Of a stretch of DNA of 51,261 nucleotides, positions 18,861 through 27,708 are shown piece by piece. The translations under genes and the position numbers were made by a program. Numbering within the stretch: the first letter of the stretch is position 1; each line of letters opens with the position of its first letter. A model generated the notes under the pieces. The model worked only from the letters and a program-made list of their open reading frames with translations. It made no database searches and was not told the origin of the DNA. Origin of the DNA: a virus; the IMG/VR virus record IMGVR_UViG_3300027659_000047, positions 1-51,261 of that record. One strand, given 5' to 3'.

Positions 18861-20426
18861 ATGCAGGTTTTTGGTTTTGAGATAAAGCGTAAAAAGCAGC
18901 CTCATCAAGCGACAGTTGTATCACCATCGCAAGATGATGGTTCAACTGTTGTCTCTTCGTCTGCGTCTGGTTATTATGCACAAGTGATGAGCCTTGAGGC
19001 TCAAATTAAGAATGAGAATGATCTTATTCGTAGATACAGAGAGATATCACAATACTCTGATTGTGATAGTGCAATCGATGATATTGTGAATGAAGCTATT
19101 GTTTCAGAAGAAGATACCGCACCAGTTGAGATCGTCTTAGATGATGTGAAATTATCTGCATCTATAAAGACAAAGATCACTGATGAATTTAATCAAGTTT
19201 TGTCTTTATTAAAGTTTAGTCAAAGAGGACATGATATATTTAGATCATGGTATATTGACGGTAGATTATATTATCAGATTTTAGTAGACGAAACTAAACC
19301 AAAAAATGGTATTGTCGAATTACGCCAAGTTGATCCACGAAAGATTCGTAAGATCAAAAACGTTCAGAAAGAAAAGAACGCCACTGGTGTAGATATCGTT
19401 AAAAGTATAGAAGAATATTATCTTTATAATGATAAAGGAATTAGTGAAGGCGGAATGCAAGGAATTAAACTTCCTTTAGACTCTATCGTTTATGCACCAT
19501 CAGGTGTAACAGATTCTAATTCTGGATTAATGTTATCCTATTTGCATAAGGCAATTAAGATAGTTAATCAATTAAAGATGATGGAAGACGCGTTGGTTAT
19601 CTATAGAATTAGTAGAGCACCAGAGCGCAGAATTTTTTATGTTGATGTAGGTAATCTGCCAAAACAAAAGGCAGAACAATACGTTAACGATATTATGAAC
19701 AAATTTCGTAATAAAGTTGTTTATGATGCTACAACAGGCGAAGTAAGAGATGATCGTAAACATATGTCTCTTATGGAAGATTTTTGGATGCCACGCCGAG
19801 AAGGCGGTAAAGGCACAGAGATCACAACACTTCCAGGCGGACAAACCCTTGGACAGATTGAAGACATTGAGTATTTCCAAGATAAGTTATATCAAGCACT
19901 CAATGTTCCAGCTAGTAGATTAAAGTCAGATAGCACTTTCAACCTTGGTCGCTCATCAGAGATTACTCGTGATGAAATTAAGTTTACTAAGTTTGTACAA
20001 AGAATTCGTAAGAAATTTGCGATGTTATTCATAGACACTCTAAAGATACAATTGGTTCTTAAAGGTGTTATAAATGTAGATGACTGGGATGAAATATCAA
20101 AAGATATTAGGTTTGACTTCGTTAAGGATAATCACTTTGCCGAAATCAAAGATAGCGAAATCATGCAAGCAAGAATGAACTTACTTGCAACGATTGATCC
20201 TTTTGTTGGTAAGTATTATTCTCCTTCGTATATTAAGAAGCATATTCTTCGCCTAAGTGAAGAAGATATCAAAGAAATTGATGCAGAAAACGAAGAACAT
20301 AACGCTGAACAGCTACAAGGTGAAGTTGAAAACATTAAAGCTAAGGGCGCAGCCCAAGCCGAAGTGAATGCGCAATCGGCTGAAATGTCAGCACAAATTG
20401 ATCAAAAGTATGGAGATAAACAATGA
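18861..20426 (+). CDS. 20: portal protein gp20
   Basis: The protein has 521 residues, the same size as T4 gp20 (524). Recognisable features are the N-terminal VFGFEIKRKK, the YREISQYSDCDSAIDDIVNEAI-type segment, the core VDPRKIRKIKN and YAPSGV, and the crown-side motif TTLPGGQTLGQIEDIEYFQ followed by LNVPASRL. The portal is the 12-subunit ring at one head vertex. It starts head assembly, is the channel for gp17-driven packaging and docks the neck. The stop codon overlaps the start of the prohead core gene (ATGA). The C-terminal 40 residues are charged and Ala/Glu-rich, consistent with a coiled coil. Confidence 0.96.
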   Translation: MQVFGFEIKRKKQPHQATVVSPSQDDGSTVVSSSASGYYAQVMSLEAQIKNENDLIRRYREISQYSDCDSAIDDIVNEAIVSEEDTAPVEIVLDDVKLSASIKTKITDEFNQVLSLLKFSQRGHDIFRSWYIDGRLYYQILVDETKPKNGIVELRQVDPRKIRKIKNVQKEKNATGVDIVKSIEEYYLYNDKGISEGGMQGIKLPLDSIVYAPSGVTDSNSGLMLSYLHKAIKIVNQLKMMEDALVIYRISRAPERRIFYVDVGNLPKQKAEQYVNDIMNKFRNKVVYDATTGEVRDDRKHMSLMEDFWMPRREGGKGTEITTLPGGQTLGQIEDIEYFQDKLYQALNVPASRLKSDSTFNLGRSSEITRDEIKFTKFVQRIRKKFAMLFIDTLKIQLVLKGVINVDDWDEISKDIRFDFVKDNHFAEIKDSEIMQARMNLLATIDPFVGKYYSPSYIKKHILRLSEEDIKEIDAENEEHNAEQLQGEVENIKAKGAAQAEVNAQSAEMSAQIDQKYGDKQ

Positions 20427-20602
20427 CACGTGAATTAGTTGATGCCCTAGTAGCAGGAGATTCTATTGCAATCGAGAACACCTTTAATAGTGCGATATCG
20501 CAAAGGGTTTCATCGGCTCTTGATGATTATAGAGTTAAAGTAGCACAGAGTATGTTTAACGTACAAGAACCAGAAGTCGATGATAACGTACAGCAAGCTT
20601 AA
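20423..20602 (+). CDS. 67: prohead core protein gp67-like
   Basis: This is a 59-residue gene. ATG at 20423 overlaps the portal stop by four bases. The start MTRELVDALVAGD followed by SIAIENTFNSA, and the acidic end, match the small prohead core protein that follows the portal gene in T4-like phages of aquatic bacteria. In T4 the gp67 core peptide is needed for correct head length and is cleaved by gp21. The 3' end overlaps the next gene by 23 bases. The identification rests on the N-terminal pattern and the position between 20 and 21. Confidence 0.8.
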   Translation: MTRELVDALVAGDSIAIENTFNSAISQRVSSALDDYRVKVAQSMFNVQEPEVDDNVQQA

Positions 20603-21122
20603 GTTAAATGTATTAGCAGAAAACAATCTCCTTGATAGCTTTGTATATCAAGGAGATCGCATTGCTATAACTAATGACTTAACTGTATACGTTAATAATA
20701 AGAAAACTGATTTGGTTATAGAGAGTTTGGAAGAAGCAAGGGAAGATATAGTAAGTTATATCAAGAATAATAAATTAGTAAACGATATAGACAATATAAT
20801 TCCAGAAGAAAAGATAGCTACGTTAATAAGAAAATATCACAAAGTTAATAAAATTACCGATACATTAGTAGAATCCTATATTGAACTTGCTTCTTCTAAT
20901 ATGTTTTCAATTGATCCCGTTATAACCGAGATTAAGCGACAGACCGTGGGAAACTTTAATAATAAGTTAGAGTACACGTTAAATGATGGAAGTGTAGTTG
21001 CTATTGATGAAGAGACTCAAAGTAACTTAAGTACACTATTAAAGAATAAATATGAGATAATAGATTATATGCGTGAATCAAAAAATAACTTTATGTATGT
21101 AATAAAGCAAATCGGGGAATAA
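20580..21122 (+). CDS. prohead core-region protein (gp68 position), unrecognised
   Basis: The protein has 180 residues and is charged, rich in Ile, Asn, Glu and Lys, without membrane segments. It starts inside the gp67-like gene (23-base overlap) and ends one base before the next gene. In T4 the place between 67 and 21 is held by gene 68, another prohead core component, so a role in the scaffold core is plausible. I cannot see clear similarity to gp68 (141 residues in T4). Visible segments include a predicted helix (ESLEEAREDIVSYIKNN) and a short beta pair (LEYTLNDGSVVAID). Confidence 0.55.
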   Translation: MITYSKLKLNVLAENNLLDSFVYQGDRIAITNDLTVYVNNKKTDLVIESLEEAREDIVSYIKNNKLVNDIDNIIPEEKIATLIRKYHKVNKITDTLVESYIELASSNMFSIDPVITEIKRQTVGNFNNKLEYTLNDGSVVAIDEETQSNLSTLLKNKYEIIDYMRESKNNFMYVIKQIGE

Positions 21123-21123
21123 G

Positions 21124-21537
21124 ATGGCAAAAACAATTTTAAGAAAAACACCTCAGAAAGTTGCAATAAAAGTATATGGCAGTGGAGTGAGTGAAACCAT
21201 TTCACTTGCAACCGATTGCTTGCACACTACTGAAGTCGTTGACGGCACTCCAGCAGTTAATATTCTTGCTTTACATTGGACGGGAGCTGCAGCTGGTGTT
21301 GCTACTATTACACGAAACAGTGTAGTCATTGCAACATTATTAGGTGCTGCCGGAGGTGAATTATTATTCAACGATGCAGACTTTGTTGATAATATTGAAA
21401 ACACTTCAAATATCGCAGTGGCAACTACGGGTCAGATGGAAGTATGGTTGTCATTGAGAAAGCAATCTGGTTATTCTAGCAAGATTGAAACTGCACAGTT
21501 TAGTGTTTATGATAACACCGCAGTAGTAGGAAGCTAA
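21124..21537 (+). CDS. small virion structural protein between prohead core genes and gp21
   Basis: The protein has 137 residues and is predicted all-beta: KVAIKVYGSG, VNILALHWTG, GVATITRNSVVIATL, GGELLFNDADF, QMEVWLSLRKQ. It sits exactly between the prohead core genes and the protease, with one or two bases on each side. A gene of this type in this place occurs in other T4-like aquatic phages, where it is annotated only as structural. A capsid decoration role is possible. The general strand pattern resembles the partial protein at the start of this window, which may belong to the same fold. No enzymatic motif is visible. Confidence 0.6.
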   Translation: MAKTILRKTPQKVAIKVYGSGVSETISLATDCLHTTEVVDGTPAVNILALHWTGAAAGVATITRNSVVIATLLGAAGGELLFNDADFVDNIENTSNIAVATTGQMEVWLSLRKQSGYSSKIETAQFSVYDNTAVVGS

Positions 21538-21539
21538 CC

Positions 21540-22193
21540 ATGTATCTAATTAGAGAAACCGTAGAACAAACTAAATTCATTACTGAGAATAAACTCGGTA
21601 AGGGTAAAGAATATTTTATTGAAGGAGTATTCCTTCAGTCAGAATTACAAAATCGTAATGGCCGTATGTATCCTGAGTCTGTAATGGACAAGGAAGTTGG
21701 TCGTTACATGGAATCACTCGTTAAGCAAAATCGTGCTTATGGTGAACTAGGACACCCAGATACACCTTCTATTAATTTAGATCGTGTTTCACACCTTATC
21801 GTCGATCTTCGTAAAGAAGGTACCAATTGGATTGGTAAGGCAAAGATTATGGAAACACCAATGGGAAATATTGCTCGCGGTCTTTTAGATGGCGGAGCAA
21901 ATCTCGGTGTTTCCAGTCGAGCACTTGGATCTCTAAAGTCTAACAACGAAGGAGTTCAAATTGTTCAAGACGATTTTATGCTGGCAACTGCAGCAGACAT
22001 CGTCGCCGACCCTTCTGCTCCAGATGCTTTCGTAAGAGGTATTATGGAGTCGGTGGAATGGGTTTTTATTGATGGAAAATTTGAACAAAGACAGATAGAG
22101 GATACTAAGAAGTTTATTCAACGTACTCCATCTAAGAAATTAAATGAAGCCTCTATCGCGGCTTTTCAGAATTTTCTAAAAAATCTGAAATAA
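21540..22193 (+). CDS. 21: prohead maturation protease gp21
   Basis: The protein has 217 residues (T4 gp21 has 212). The catalytic histidine is His72 in YGELGHP and the catalytic serine is within GVSSR at 123-127; both motifs define the herpesvirus-assemblin-like fold of T4 prohead proteases. The strand RVSHLIVDL lies between them. The enzyme sits inside the prohead, cleaves the core proteins gp22, gp67 and the N-terminus of gp23, and finally degrades itself. The C-terminal tail (after about residue 185) is basic and probably removed during self-processing. The gene starts two bases after its neighbour. Confidence 0.95.
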   Translation: MYLIRETVEQTKFITENKLGKGKEYFIEGVFLQSELQNRNGRMYPESVMDKEVGRYMESLVKQNRAYGELGHPDTPSINLDRVSHLIVDLRKEGTNWIGKAKIMETPMGNIARGLLDGGANLGVSSRALGSLKSNNEGVQIVQDDFMLATAADIVADPSAPDAFVRGIMESVEWVFIDGKFEQRQIEDTKKFIQRTPSKKLNEASIAAFQNFLKNLK

Positions 22194-22200
22194 ATAAATA

Positions 22201-22208
22201 GATAAATA
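22201..22208 (+). promoter_or_regulatory. late promoter-like box before gene 22 (GATAAATA)
   Basis: GATAAATA within AATAGATAAATAATTA, about 35 bases upstream of the gp22 start, which also has an AGGAG site. The TAGATAAATA context is the same as before gene 18. It probably serves as a late promoter for the scaffold and capsid genes. Confidence 0.5.
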
Positions 22209-22242
22209 ATTATAGAACTCATCCAGTTATTAGGAGAACACG

Positions 22243-23397
22243 ATGTCAATCGAAGAAAAAATTGCCCAACTTCTTGAGGAATCAAAGAAGTTACAAGCAG
22301 AAGAATTAGTAGCCGAAGGTTTAACCGAAGAAGAATTTAAAGCTCTTTCGGAAGAAGAACAGTCTGAATACGAATTAGACGAAGCTTCTTCATGTTATAA
22401 CAAAAAGGCTATGAAAGAAGAAACTCTTAGTGAAGAAGAATTTCAAGCTCTTTCAGAAGAAGAACAAGCAGAACGTTTACATGAACTATCTTCAGAATTA
22501 AAACAAAAGTATGCTGATAAAGTTTCAGCACGATTATCGTCAAAGCGTGGCTCGCGTGATCATGATGCTCATACTGGTAGAACTTATACTGGTAGAGAAA
22601 CATCAGACATGTTCCATAGAGGCGCAAATTTAGATAAACACGTAGAACGAGTTAGAAAAATGAATAAAGAAGAAGTAATCGTTGACGTTGCAGAAGACGT
22701 TGCTGCTCTTATTAACGGCGAAGAACTATCAGAAGAATTTAAAACTAAGGCTGCTACAATTTTTGAAGCCGCAGTAGTTACACGAGTAAAGCAAGAGATT
22801 GCTAAACTCGAAGAAGAGTTTGATGAAAAACTTGCAGAGCAAGTAGAATCAATCAAAGAGGGTATTGTTGAAAAAGTTGATGGATATCTCAACTACGTAG
22901 TTGAGCAGTGGATGACAGATAATGAGCTTGCCCTTGAAAATGGTATGAAGACTGAAATTACTGAAAGCTTTATTGCTGGTATGAAAGGTCTTTTCGAACA
23001 ACACCACATCGACGTTCCAGAAGAAAAGTTCGATGTTCTAGCAGAATTGCAAGAAGAAGCAGAGTCTACCAAGGCTAAGCTTGATGAGCAATTAGCTGCT
23101 AACGTTGAGTTGACCAAACAGATCAATGAAATGAAGCGTGTTGCAGAGATTATAGAATTCTCGACTGATATGGCAGATACAGATGCAGAAAAGTTCAAAG
23201 GCTTAGCTGAAGAACTTGCATATGACGATGCTGAATCTTTCAAGGTAAAACTTCAAACCATTAAAGAAAATTATTTTGGTAAGAAGGCTACATCTAACAT
23301 TAGTTCAGTTGTAACCGATGAACCAGTATCCCTAACAGAAGAAACTGTAGTGTCTCCAGAATTTGCAGCAACTCTTCGTTTGTTGGGCAAGAAATAA
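22243..23397 (+). CDS. 22: prohead scaffold core protein gp22
   Basis: The protein has 384 residues, longer than T4 gp22 (269). It is extremely rich in Glu, Lys and Ala and predicted to be almost wholly helical with coiled coils (for example VKQEIAKLEEEFDEKLAEQ). Near the N-terminus two related segments occur: LTEEEFKALSEEEQSE and LSEEEFQALSEEEQAE, about 40 residues apart. The scaffold fills the prohead, sets its size and is then digested by gp21. Position between the protease and the capsid gene, acidic helical composition and a strong AGGAG ribosome site identify it. The duplicated ALSEEEQ motif may be an internal duplication. Confidence 0.9.
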   Translation: MSIEEKIAQLLEESKKLQAEELVAEGLTEEEFKALSEEEQSEYELDEASSCYNKKAMKEETLSEEEFQALSEEEQAERLHELSSELKQKYADKVSARLSSKRGSRDHDAHTGRTYTGRETSDMFHRGANLDKHVERVRKMNKEEVIVDVAEDVAALINGEELSEEFKTKAATIFEAAVVTRVKQEIAKLEEEFDEKLAEQVESIKEGIVEKVDGYLNYVVEQWMTDNELALENGMKTEITESFIAGMKGLFEQHHIDVPEEKFDVLAELQEEAESTKAKLDEQLAANVELTKQINEMKRVAEIIEFSTDMADTDAEKFKGLAEELAYDDAESFKVKLQTIKENYFGKKATSNISSVVTDEPVSLTEETVVSPEFAATLRLLGKK

Positions 23398-23422
23398 ACA
23401 TCCACAATTAAAGGAAAATAAA

Positions 23423-24706
23423 ATGACTACACGTCCTGAATTAGTTAAAAAATGGGGTCCTATTTTAGAAGCACAAGGCGCTTCTCCAATTAAGGATTCG
23501 TATCGCAAAGAAGTAACTGCGGTTCTTCTAGAAAACCAAGAGCGCGCAATGCGCGAAGGCGCACAAGCTCTTAACGAAGCAGTTCCAACCAACTCCGGTG
23601 GTGATGGTATTAGCTTAGGTGGTGCAGGTACTAACACAAACATGGCAGGTTACGACCCAGTTCTAATCTCCCTAGTACGTCGTTCAGCTCCACAGATGAT
23701 CGCTTATGATATCGCTGGTGTTCAGCCAATGACACAACCAACTGGTCTTATCTTCGCAATGAAGAGCCGTTATGCTACTCAAGACGGTACAGAAGCATTG
23801 TTCAACGAAGCAGATACTGACTTCTCCGGTGCAGCTTCTCCAGCTCACGCAGGTGCTAACCCAGTTTCTGGTACTTATACAACTGGTGGTGGTCTAACTA
23901 CAGCAACTGCTGAAGATCTTGGCGCTGGCACTGCATTCGGTCAGATGGCATTCAGTATCGAAAAGACAACTGTTACTGCTAAAACACGCGCTTTAAAGGC
24001 AGAATATTCAGTTGAACTTGCACAAGACTTGAAAGCAGTTCATGGTCTTGATGCTGAAGGCGAACTAAGCAACATTCTCTCAAGCGAAATTCTTGGTGAG
24101 ATCAATCGTGAAGTTGTTCGTACTGTATATACCTCTGCTAAAACTGGTGCACAAGCAGGTACAGCAGCTGCTGGTACCTTTGACCTAGACGTTGACTCTA
24201 ACGGCCGCTGGTCTGTTGAGAAGTTTAAGGGCCTAATGTTCCAAATCGAACGTGAAGCAAATGCTATCGCACAAACAACACGTCGTGGCCGTGGTAACTT
24301 CATCATCTGTTCTTCAGATGTTGCAAGTGCATTGGCAATGGCTGGTGTTCTAGACTATGCTCCAGCATTGAGCACTGGTTTAAATGTTGACGAATCAAGC
24401 ACCACTTTCGCTGGTGTACTAAACGGTAAGTATAAAGTGTATGTTGATCCATACTCTGCAAATGCTAATGCTTCTAATGCAACACAATTCTTTGTTGTTG
24501 GTTACAAAGGAACTTCAGCGTTTGATGCTGGTCTATTCTATTGCCCATACGTTCCACTAGAGAAAGTACGTGCTATCGACCCAGCAACTTTCCAACCAAA
24601 GATTGGTTTCAAAACACGTTATGGTATGGTTGCAAACCCATTCACTAGCTTGTCTTCTGGCGCAAACATCTACTATCGCAAAGTAGCAGTTACCAACATC
24701 ATGTAA
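23423..24706 (+). CDS. 23: major capsid protein gp23
   Basis: The protein has 427 residues from ATG 23423 (AAAGGAAAA upstream). An in-frame upstream extension starting at 23363 overlaps gene 22 and is rejected. Typical gp23 features are the N-terminal LVKKWGPIL, the DPVLISLVRRSAPQMIAYDI-type segment followed by GVQPMTQPTGLIFAMKSRY, and the central SIEKTTVTAKTRALKAEYS region with AVHGLDAE. The HK97-like fold builds the head. It is shorter than T4 gp23 (521), as in other aquatic T4-like phages. Codons here are more biased to C/T-ending forms than in the tail-fibre genes, as expected for a highly expressed gene. A strong terminator follows. Confidence 0.97.
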   Translation: MTTRPELVKKWGPILEAQGASPIKDSYRKEVTAVLLENQERAMREGAQALNEAVPTNSGGDGISLGGAGTNTNMAGYDPVLISLVRRSAPQMIAYDIAGVQPMTQPTGLIFAMKSRYATQDGTEALFNEADTDFSGAASPAHAGANPVSGTYTTGGGLTTATAEDLGAGTAFGQMAFSIEKTTVTAKTRALKAEYSVELAQDLKAVHGLDAEGELSNILSSEILGEINREVVRTVYTSAKTGAQAGTAAAGTFDLDVDSNGRWSVEKFKGLMFQIEREANAIAQTTRRGRGNFIICSSDVASALAMAGVLDYAPALSTGLNVDESSTTFAGVLNGKYKVYVDPYSANANASNATQFFVVGYKGTSAFDAGLFYCPYVPLEKVRAIDPATFQPKIGFKTRYGMVANPFTSLSSGANIYYRKVAVTNIM

Positions 24707-24717
24707 TTGATGTGGTT

Positions 24718-24760
24718 CAACCTTCGGGTTGTTTGTGGGAGGCTTCGGCCTCCCTTTTTT
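24718..24760 (+). terminator. tandem UUCG hairpins and terminator after gene 23
   Basis: Two hairpins closed by UUCG tetraloops follow the capsid gene: CAACC-ttcg-GGTTG at 24718-24731 and GGGAGGC-ttcg-GCCTCCC at 24737-24754. The second is followed directly by six T residues. This is a textbook intrinsic terminator and the strongest in the window; it should end the capsid transcript. Confidence 0.95.
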
Positions 24761-24764
24761 ATTT

Positions 24765-24772
24765 TATAAATA
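24765..24772 (+). promoter_or_regulatory. late promoter-like box immediately before 24778 (TATAAATA)
   Basis: A perfect TATAAATA lies just after the gene 23 terminator and only five bases before the ATG of the next gene. If used like a T4 late promoter, transcription would start at about the start codon and give an almost leaderless message. It may also be chance in AT-rich DNA. Confidence 0.4.
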
Positions 24773-24777
24773 ATAAT

Positions 24778-25314
24778 ATGACAAACAGAATACTTTCTTG
24801 CCCATTCCCAGAAAATCTTAGTCCATTATCACCTAATGGCTATAGGTTCTCTATTCAGAAAATCGCTGAACTAAGTTATTTTTGCCAAGAGGTTCAATTA
24901 CCAGATTTAATTCTAGGTGATATATTACAAGCTAACCCTCTTACAAACATTGCTCTTCCTGGAGATCAGGTTGCCTATAGTCCTTTAGAGGTAACTTTTC
25001 TAGTCGATAATAAAATGTCTAATTATAAAGCTATACATAACTGGATAGTTGGATTAGGATTCCCTCAAGATAACAAACAGTATCAAGATTTATTGGATAC
25101 ATCGACTCAGCCTGACATTTCAGATACAGCAAAGATTCACTCTGACGGTACTCTAATCGTATTAGACAATATGTCTAATCCTATACAAACTATTCAATTC
25201 ATTGACATGGTTCCAATATCACTTGGAAGTATAACATTCACTTCAACTTCTCAAGACGTTCAGTACTTAGTTGGACGTGCTTCTTTCAGATACACTTACT
25301 ACAAATTCATTTAA
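24778..25314 (+). CDS. tail tube-like protein (gp19 fold), tail completion or tube-initiator candidate
   Basis: The protein has 178 residues from ATG 24778; an in-frame start at 24712 would translate through the terminator. The pattern is that of tube proteins: NGYRFSIQKI, CQEVQLPDLILGD, then LPGDQVAYSPLEVTFLVDNK, a tryptophan helix (YKAIHNWIVGLGFP), and the final FIDMVPISLGSITFTSTS with FRYTYYKF. It parallels the closing strands of gp19. Proteins of this fold include the tube (gp19) and the tube initiators gp48/gp54. Other T4-like aquatic phages also have a tail gene after gene 23. I infer a component at one end of the tube. No Shine-Dalgarno sequence precedes the start. Confidence 0.7.
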   Translation: MTNRILSCPFPENLSPLSPNGYRFSIQKIAELSYFCQEVQLPDLILGDILQANPLTNIALPGDQVAYSPLEVTFLVDNKMSNYKAIHNWIVGLGFPQDNKQYQDLLDTSTQPDISDTAKIHSDGTLIVLDNMSNPIQTIQFIDMVPISLGSITFTSTSQDVQYLVGRASFRYTYYKFI

Positions 25315-25315
25315 T

Positions 25316-25344
25316 TGTACAATCTTATTAGTCTATGATATAAT
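25316..25344 (+). promoter_or_regulatory. sigma70-like promoter before uvsY (TGTACA-N17-TATAAT)
   Basis: TGTACA at 25316-25321 and TATAAT at 25339-25344 are separated by 17 bases. The element follows the structural block and opens the recombination operon. It is one of a family of promoters with the same -35 and spacing in this window. Confidence 0.8.
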
Positions 25345-25365
25345 AGATTAATTTGGAGATATATT

Positions 25366-25803
25366 ATGACACTTGAAGATTTACTAGATCTATGGCAAGA
25401 AGACTGCAAGATCAACGACGATCACCTCGATCGTGAATCAGTTAAGACTCCCAATCTGCACGCAAAATACATACGCTTTCTTATTCAACATAAGATGAAA
25501 CATGCTGCGCTTCGTACTGAATACAACATAATGCGTCAAAGAAAGTTTCGCTACTATCGTGGTGAAATGGGAAAGCAAGAACTAGAAGAACTTAGTTGGA
25601 ATCAATGGCAGGGTAATAAACCATTGAAGAATGAGATGGATGAGTTCCTTGAAGGAGACTCAGACTTAAACAAGATCAATATAAAGTGTGAATATATAAA
25701 AGGTATAATTGAAGCGTTAGAGTCTATACTTGGACAAATTAAAGCTAGAGATTGGCAGATTCGTAATGCAATTCAGTGGAAGCAATTTATAGCAGGATCG
25801 TGA
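25366..25803 (+). CDS. uvsY: UvsY recombination mediator
   Basis: The protein has 145 residues (T4 UvsY has 137). It starts MTLEDLLDLWQEDCKIND, the typical UvsY opening, and continues with KTPNLHAKYIRFL, an aromatic/basic helix (MRQRKFRYYRGEM) and a C-terminal coiled-coil helix ending in IRNAIQWKQF. UvsY is a hexamer that loads the UvsX recombinase on single-stranded DNA coated by gp32. The start has GGAGAT upstream and its own promoter. Its stop overlaps the start of uvsW by one base (TGATG), as in related phages. Confidence 0.94.
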   Translation: MTLEDLLDLWQEDCKINDDHLDRESVKTPNLHAKYIRFLIQHKMKHAALRTEYNIMRQRKFRYYRGEMGKQELEELSWNQWQGNKPLKNEMDEFLEGDSDLNKINIKCEYIKGIIEALESILGQIKARDWQIRNAIQWKQFIAGS

Positions 25804-27284
25804 TGATAACTATTGAGAAGATAAACGAAGTTTATATAAGGATCTATACAGATCCATCTATCGCACAAGAACTATCAGAGTTCTTTACATTTGAAGTTCC
25901 TGGAGCAAGATTTACACCAGCATTCAAAGCAAGAATCTGGGATGGGAAGATCCGCATGTTTGATCTTCATAGAAAGACACTCTATCTTGGCTTACTCAAA
26001 TACGTTCAAGACTTTGCTGAACGTAATGGATACAGCATCACTTATCAGAATGACGTCGTTTCTAACACACGAATATCACGAGAAGATATTTTAGAATACG
26101 CAACTTGGCTAAATCTACAAGGAAGAGGTAAGCCAATCCAAATCAGAGACTATCAAATAGATGCTATTCATAAAGCACTGACATCCGAAAGAACAGTACT
26201 CTTATCTCCTACCGCATCTGGTAAATCGCTCATCATTTATACTACTATGAGACATCACCTCGAAGAAGGCAGAAAGTGTATACTCGTAGTTCCGACTACA
26301 TCTTTAGTTGAACAGATGTATGCAGACTTTCAAGATTACTCTAGTGTTAATGGATGGAGAGTAGATCGTCACTGCCAAAAACTGTATAGTGGTTTCACTC
26401 GTGATTTTACCAGTGATGTATTGATTACAACGTGGCAGTCGATCTATAAACAACCTGCTACTTGGTTCAATCAATTTGATGTCATCTTTGGAGATGAAGC
26501 ACACAATTTCAAAGCTAAATCACTCACTACAGTGATGGAGAAGATGACTAATGTACGATATCGTATAGGTACTACAGGTACACTCGATAACAAGAAGGTA
26601 CATAAACTTGTGTTAGAAGGAATCTTTGGACCCATTTATCGAGTAATTACGACAAAAGAATTGATGGATAGTAATCAAGTTGCTAATCTAGAAATCACAT
26701 GTCTTGTTCTAAAGTATGACGATGTAACTCGCAAAATCGTTAACAAGTCTACGTATCAAGAAGAGATGGACTATATAGTCAAACACGAGAAACGAAATAA
26801 ATTCATTCGTAACCTTGCTGTAAATTCAGAGGGTAATACACTAGTGTTATTTCAATACGTTGAAAAACACGGTAAAGTATTGTTTGATATGATAAAGGAC
26901 AAAGTCCATGATAAAAGAAAAGTGTTCTTTATATATGGCGGAACAGATACAGAAGCTCGTGAAGAAGCTCGTAAGTTGATGGAACATGAGAATGATGCTA
27001 TAGCAATCGCTTCCTTTGGTGTATTTTCTACAGGAATAAATATACCATCTATCGAAAATGTTATCTTTGCATCTCCTAGTAAATCAAAGATTCGCAATCT
27101 TCAATCGATAGGAAGAGGGTTACGTCTTAAAGAAGGAAAGACTCATTGTAATCTATATGACATATCAGATGATCTACAATGGAAGTCATGGAAGAATCAT
27201 ACCCTTGGTCACTTTGCAGAAAGACTTAAGACGTATTCAGAAGAAAAATTTAGTTACAAGATTGTGGAGGTAGATCTTGAATGA
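25803..27284 (+). CDS. uvsW: UvsW DNA helicase
   Basis: The protein has 493 residues from ATG 25803, which overlaps the uvsY stop; an in-frame upstream start is rejected. It is a superfamily 2 helicase: N-terminal DNA-binding domain with FEVPGARFTPAF and WDGKIRMFD, motif Q RDYQ near 115, Walker A SPTASGKS at 135-142, DEAH at 231-234, motif III-like GTTGTLDN near 255, and motif VI QSIGRGLR near 434. UvsW unwinds branched DNA and R-loops and switches replication from origin to recombination mode. Its 3' end overlaps the next gene by eight bases. Confidence 0.96.
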   Translation: MITIEKINEVYIRIYTDPSIAQELSEFFTFEVPGARFTPAFKARIWDGKIRMFDLHRKTLYLGLLKYVQDFAERNGYSITYQNDVVSNTRISREDILEYATWLNLQGRGKPIQIRDYQIDAIHKALTSERTVLLSPTASGKSLIIYTTMRHHLEEGRKCILVVPTTSLVEQMYADFQDYSSVNGWRVDRHCQKLYSGFTRDFTSDVLITTWQSIYKQPATWFNQFDVIFGDEAHNFKAKSLTTVMEKMTNVRYRIGTTGTLDNKKVHKLVLEGIFGPIYRVITTKELMDSNQVANLEITCLVLKYDDVTRKIVNKSTYQEEMDYIVKHEKRNKFIRNLAVNSEGNTLVLFQYVEKHGKVLFDMIKDKVHDKRKVFFIYGGTDTEAREEARKLMEHENDAIAIASFGVFSTGINIPSIENVIFASPSKSKIRNLQSIGRGLRLKEGKTHCNLYDISDDLQWKSWKNHTLGHFAERLKTYSEEKFSYKIVEVDLE

Positions 27285-27633
27285 CTACGTAGTACTTAAA
27301 TTAATTTCTGGTGAACAACTATTTGCTCGACTTCTCAACGAGACAGATGATGGCGTTGTTATCTTAAATCCCATTCATATAAAAATGATTCCTATTATGC
27401 AGGATGGTGATCTAGTAGAAAAGGCTGTGCTCAGTTCCTTTGGCCAATTTACAGAAGACAAGCAATTTGTTCTAGATAGAAAGAATGTGATCTTCTGTAA
27501 AGATCTTCATCACAAGATGATTCCGTTCTATAGAAGATCGGTGAAGCAGTTGGTGCTGATAGAAGAAAGAACGGAAATGATTGAAACTGATCCAGAACCA
27601 GAAGAAGAAGTACAAAAGGTTAATTACCACTAA
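27277..27633 (+). CDS. conserved small protein after uvsW, Sm-like fold candidate
   Basis: The protein has 118 residues. The TTG at 27277 is taken as start because GGAGG lies six bases upstream. The only nearby ATG (27281) is in another frame. The first 45 residues (YVVLKLISGEQLFARLLNE followed by DGVVILNPIHI) have the strand-turn-strand pattern of Sm/Lsm-like barrels. The C-terminus is acidic. A gene of this kind often sits between uvsW and 55 in T4-like aquatic phages and has no known function. The Sm-like idea is my reading of the pattern only. Confidence 0.65.
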   Translation: MNDYVVLKLISGEQLFARLLNETDDGVVILNPIHIKMIPIMQDGDLVEKAVLSSFGQFTEDKQFVLDRKNVIFCKDLHHKMIPFYRRSVKQLVLIEERTEMIETDPEPEEEVQKVNYH

Positions 27634-27708
27634 TAGTTTGTAACCCGAAGAACTATTATACTATCGCCTTCGAAAGCAGTACAATCTATTTTTTCAATAC
27701 ATAAAAAT

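Noticed and set aside
23363-23422. Extended N-terminus of the major capsid protein
   Set aside because: It would overlap gene 22, lacks a ribosome site and does not resemble gp23 N-termini; ATG 23423 has a good site.
24712-24777. Upstream start of the tube-like gene at 24712
   Set aside because: That extension would be translated through the UUCG terminator hairpins and reads as non-family sequence.
27634-27700. Inverted repeat AATAGTT ... AACTATT after 27633 as a terminator
   Set aside because: The stem is short and AT-rich with a 12-base loop and no T run directly behind it.
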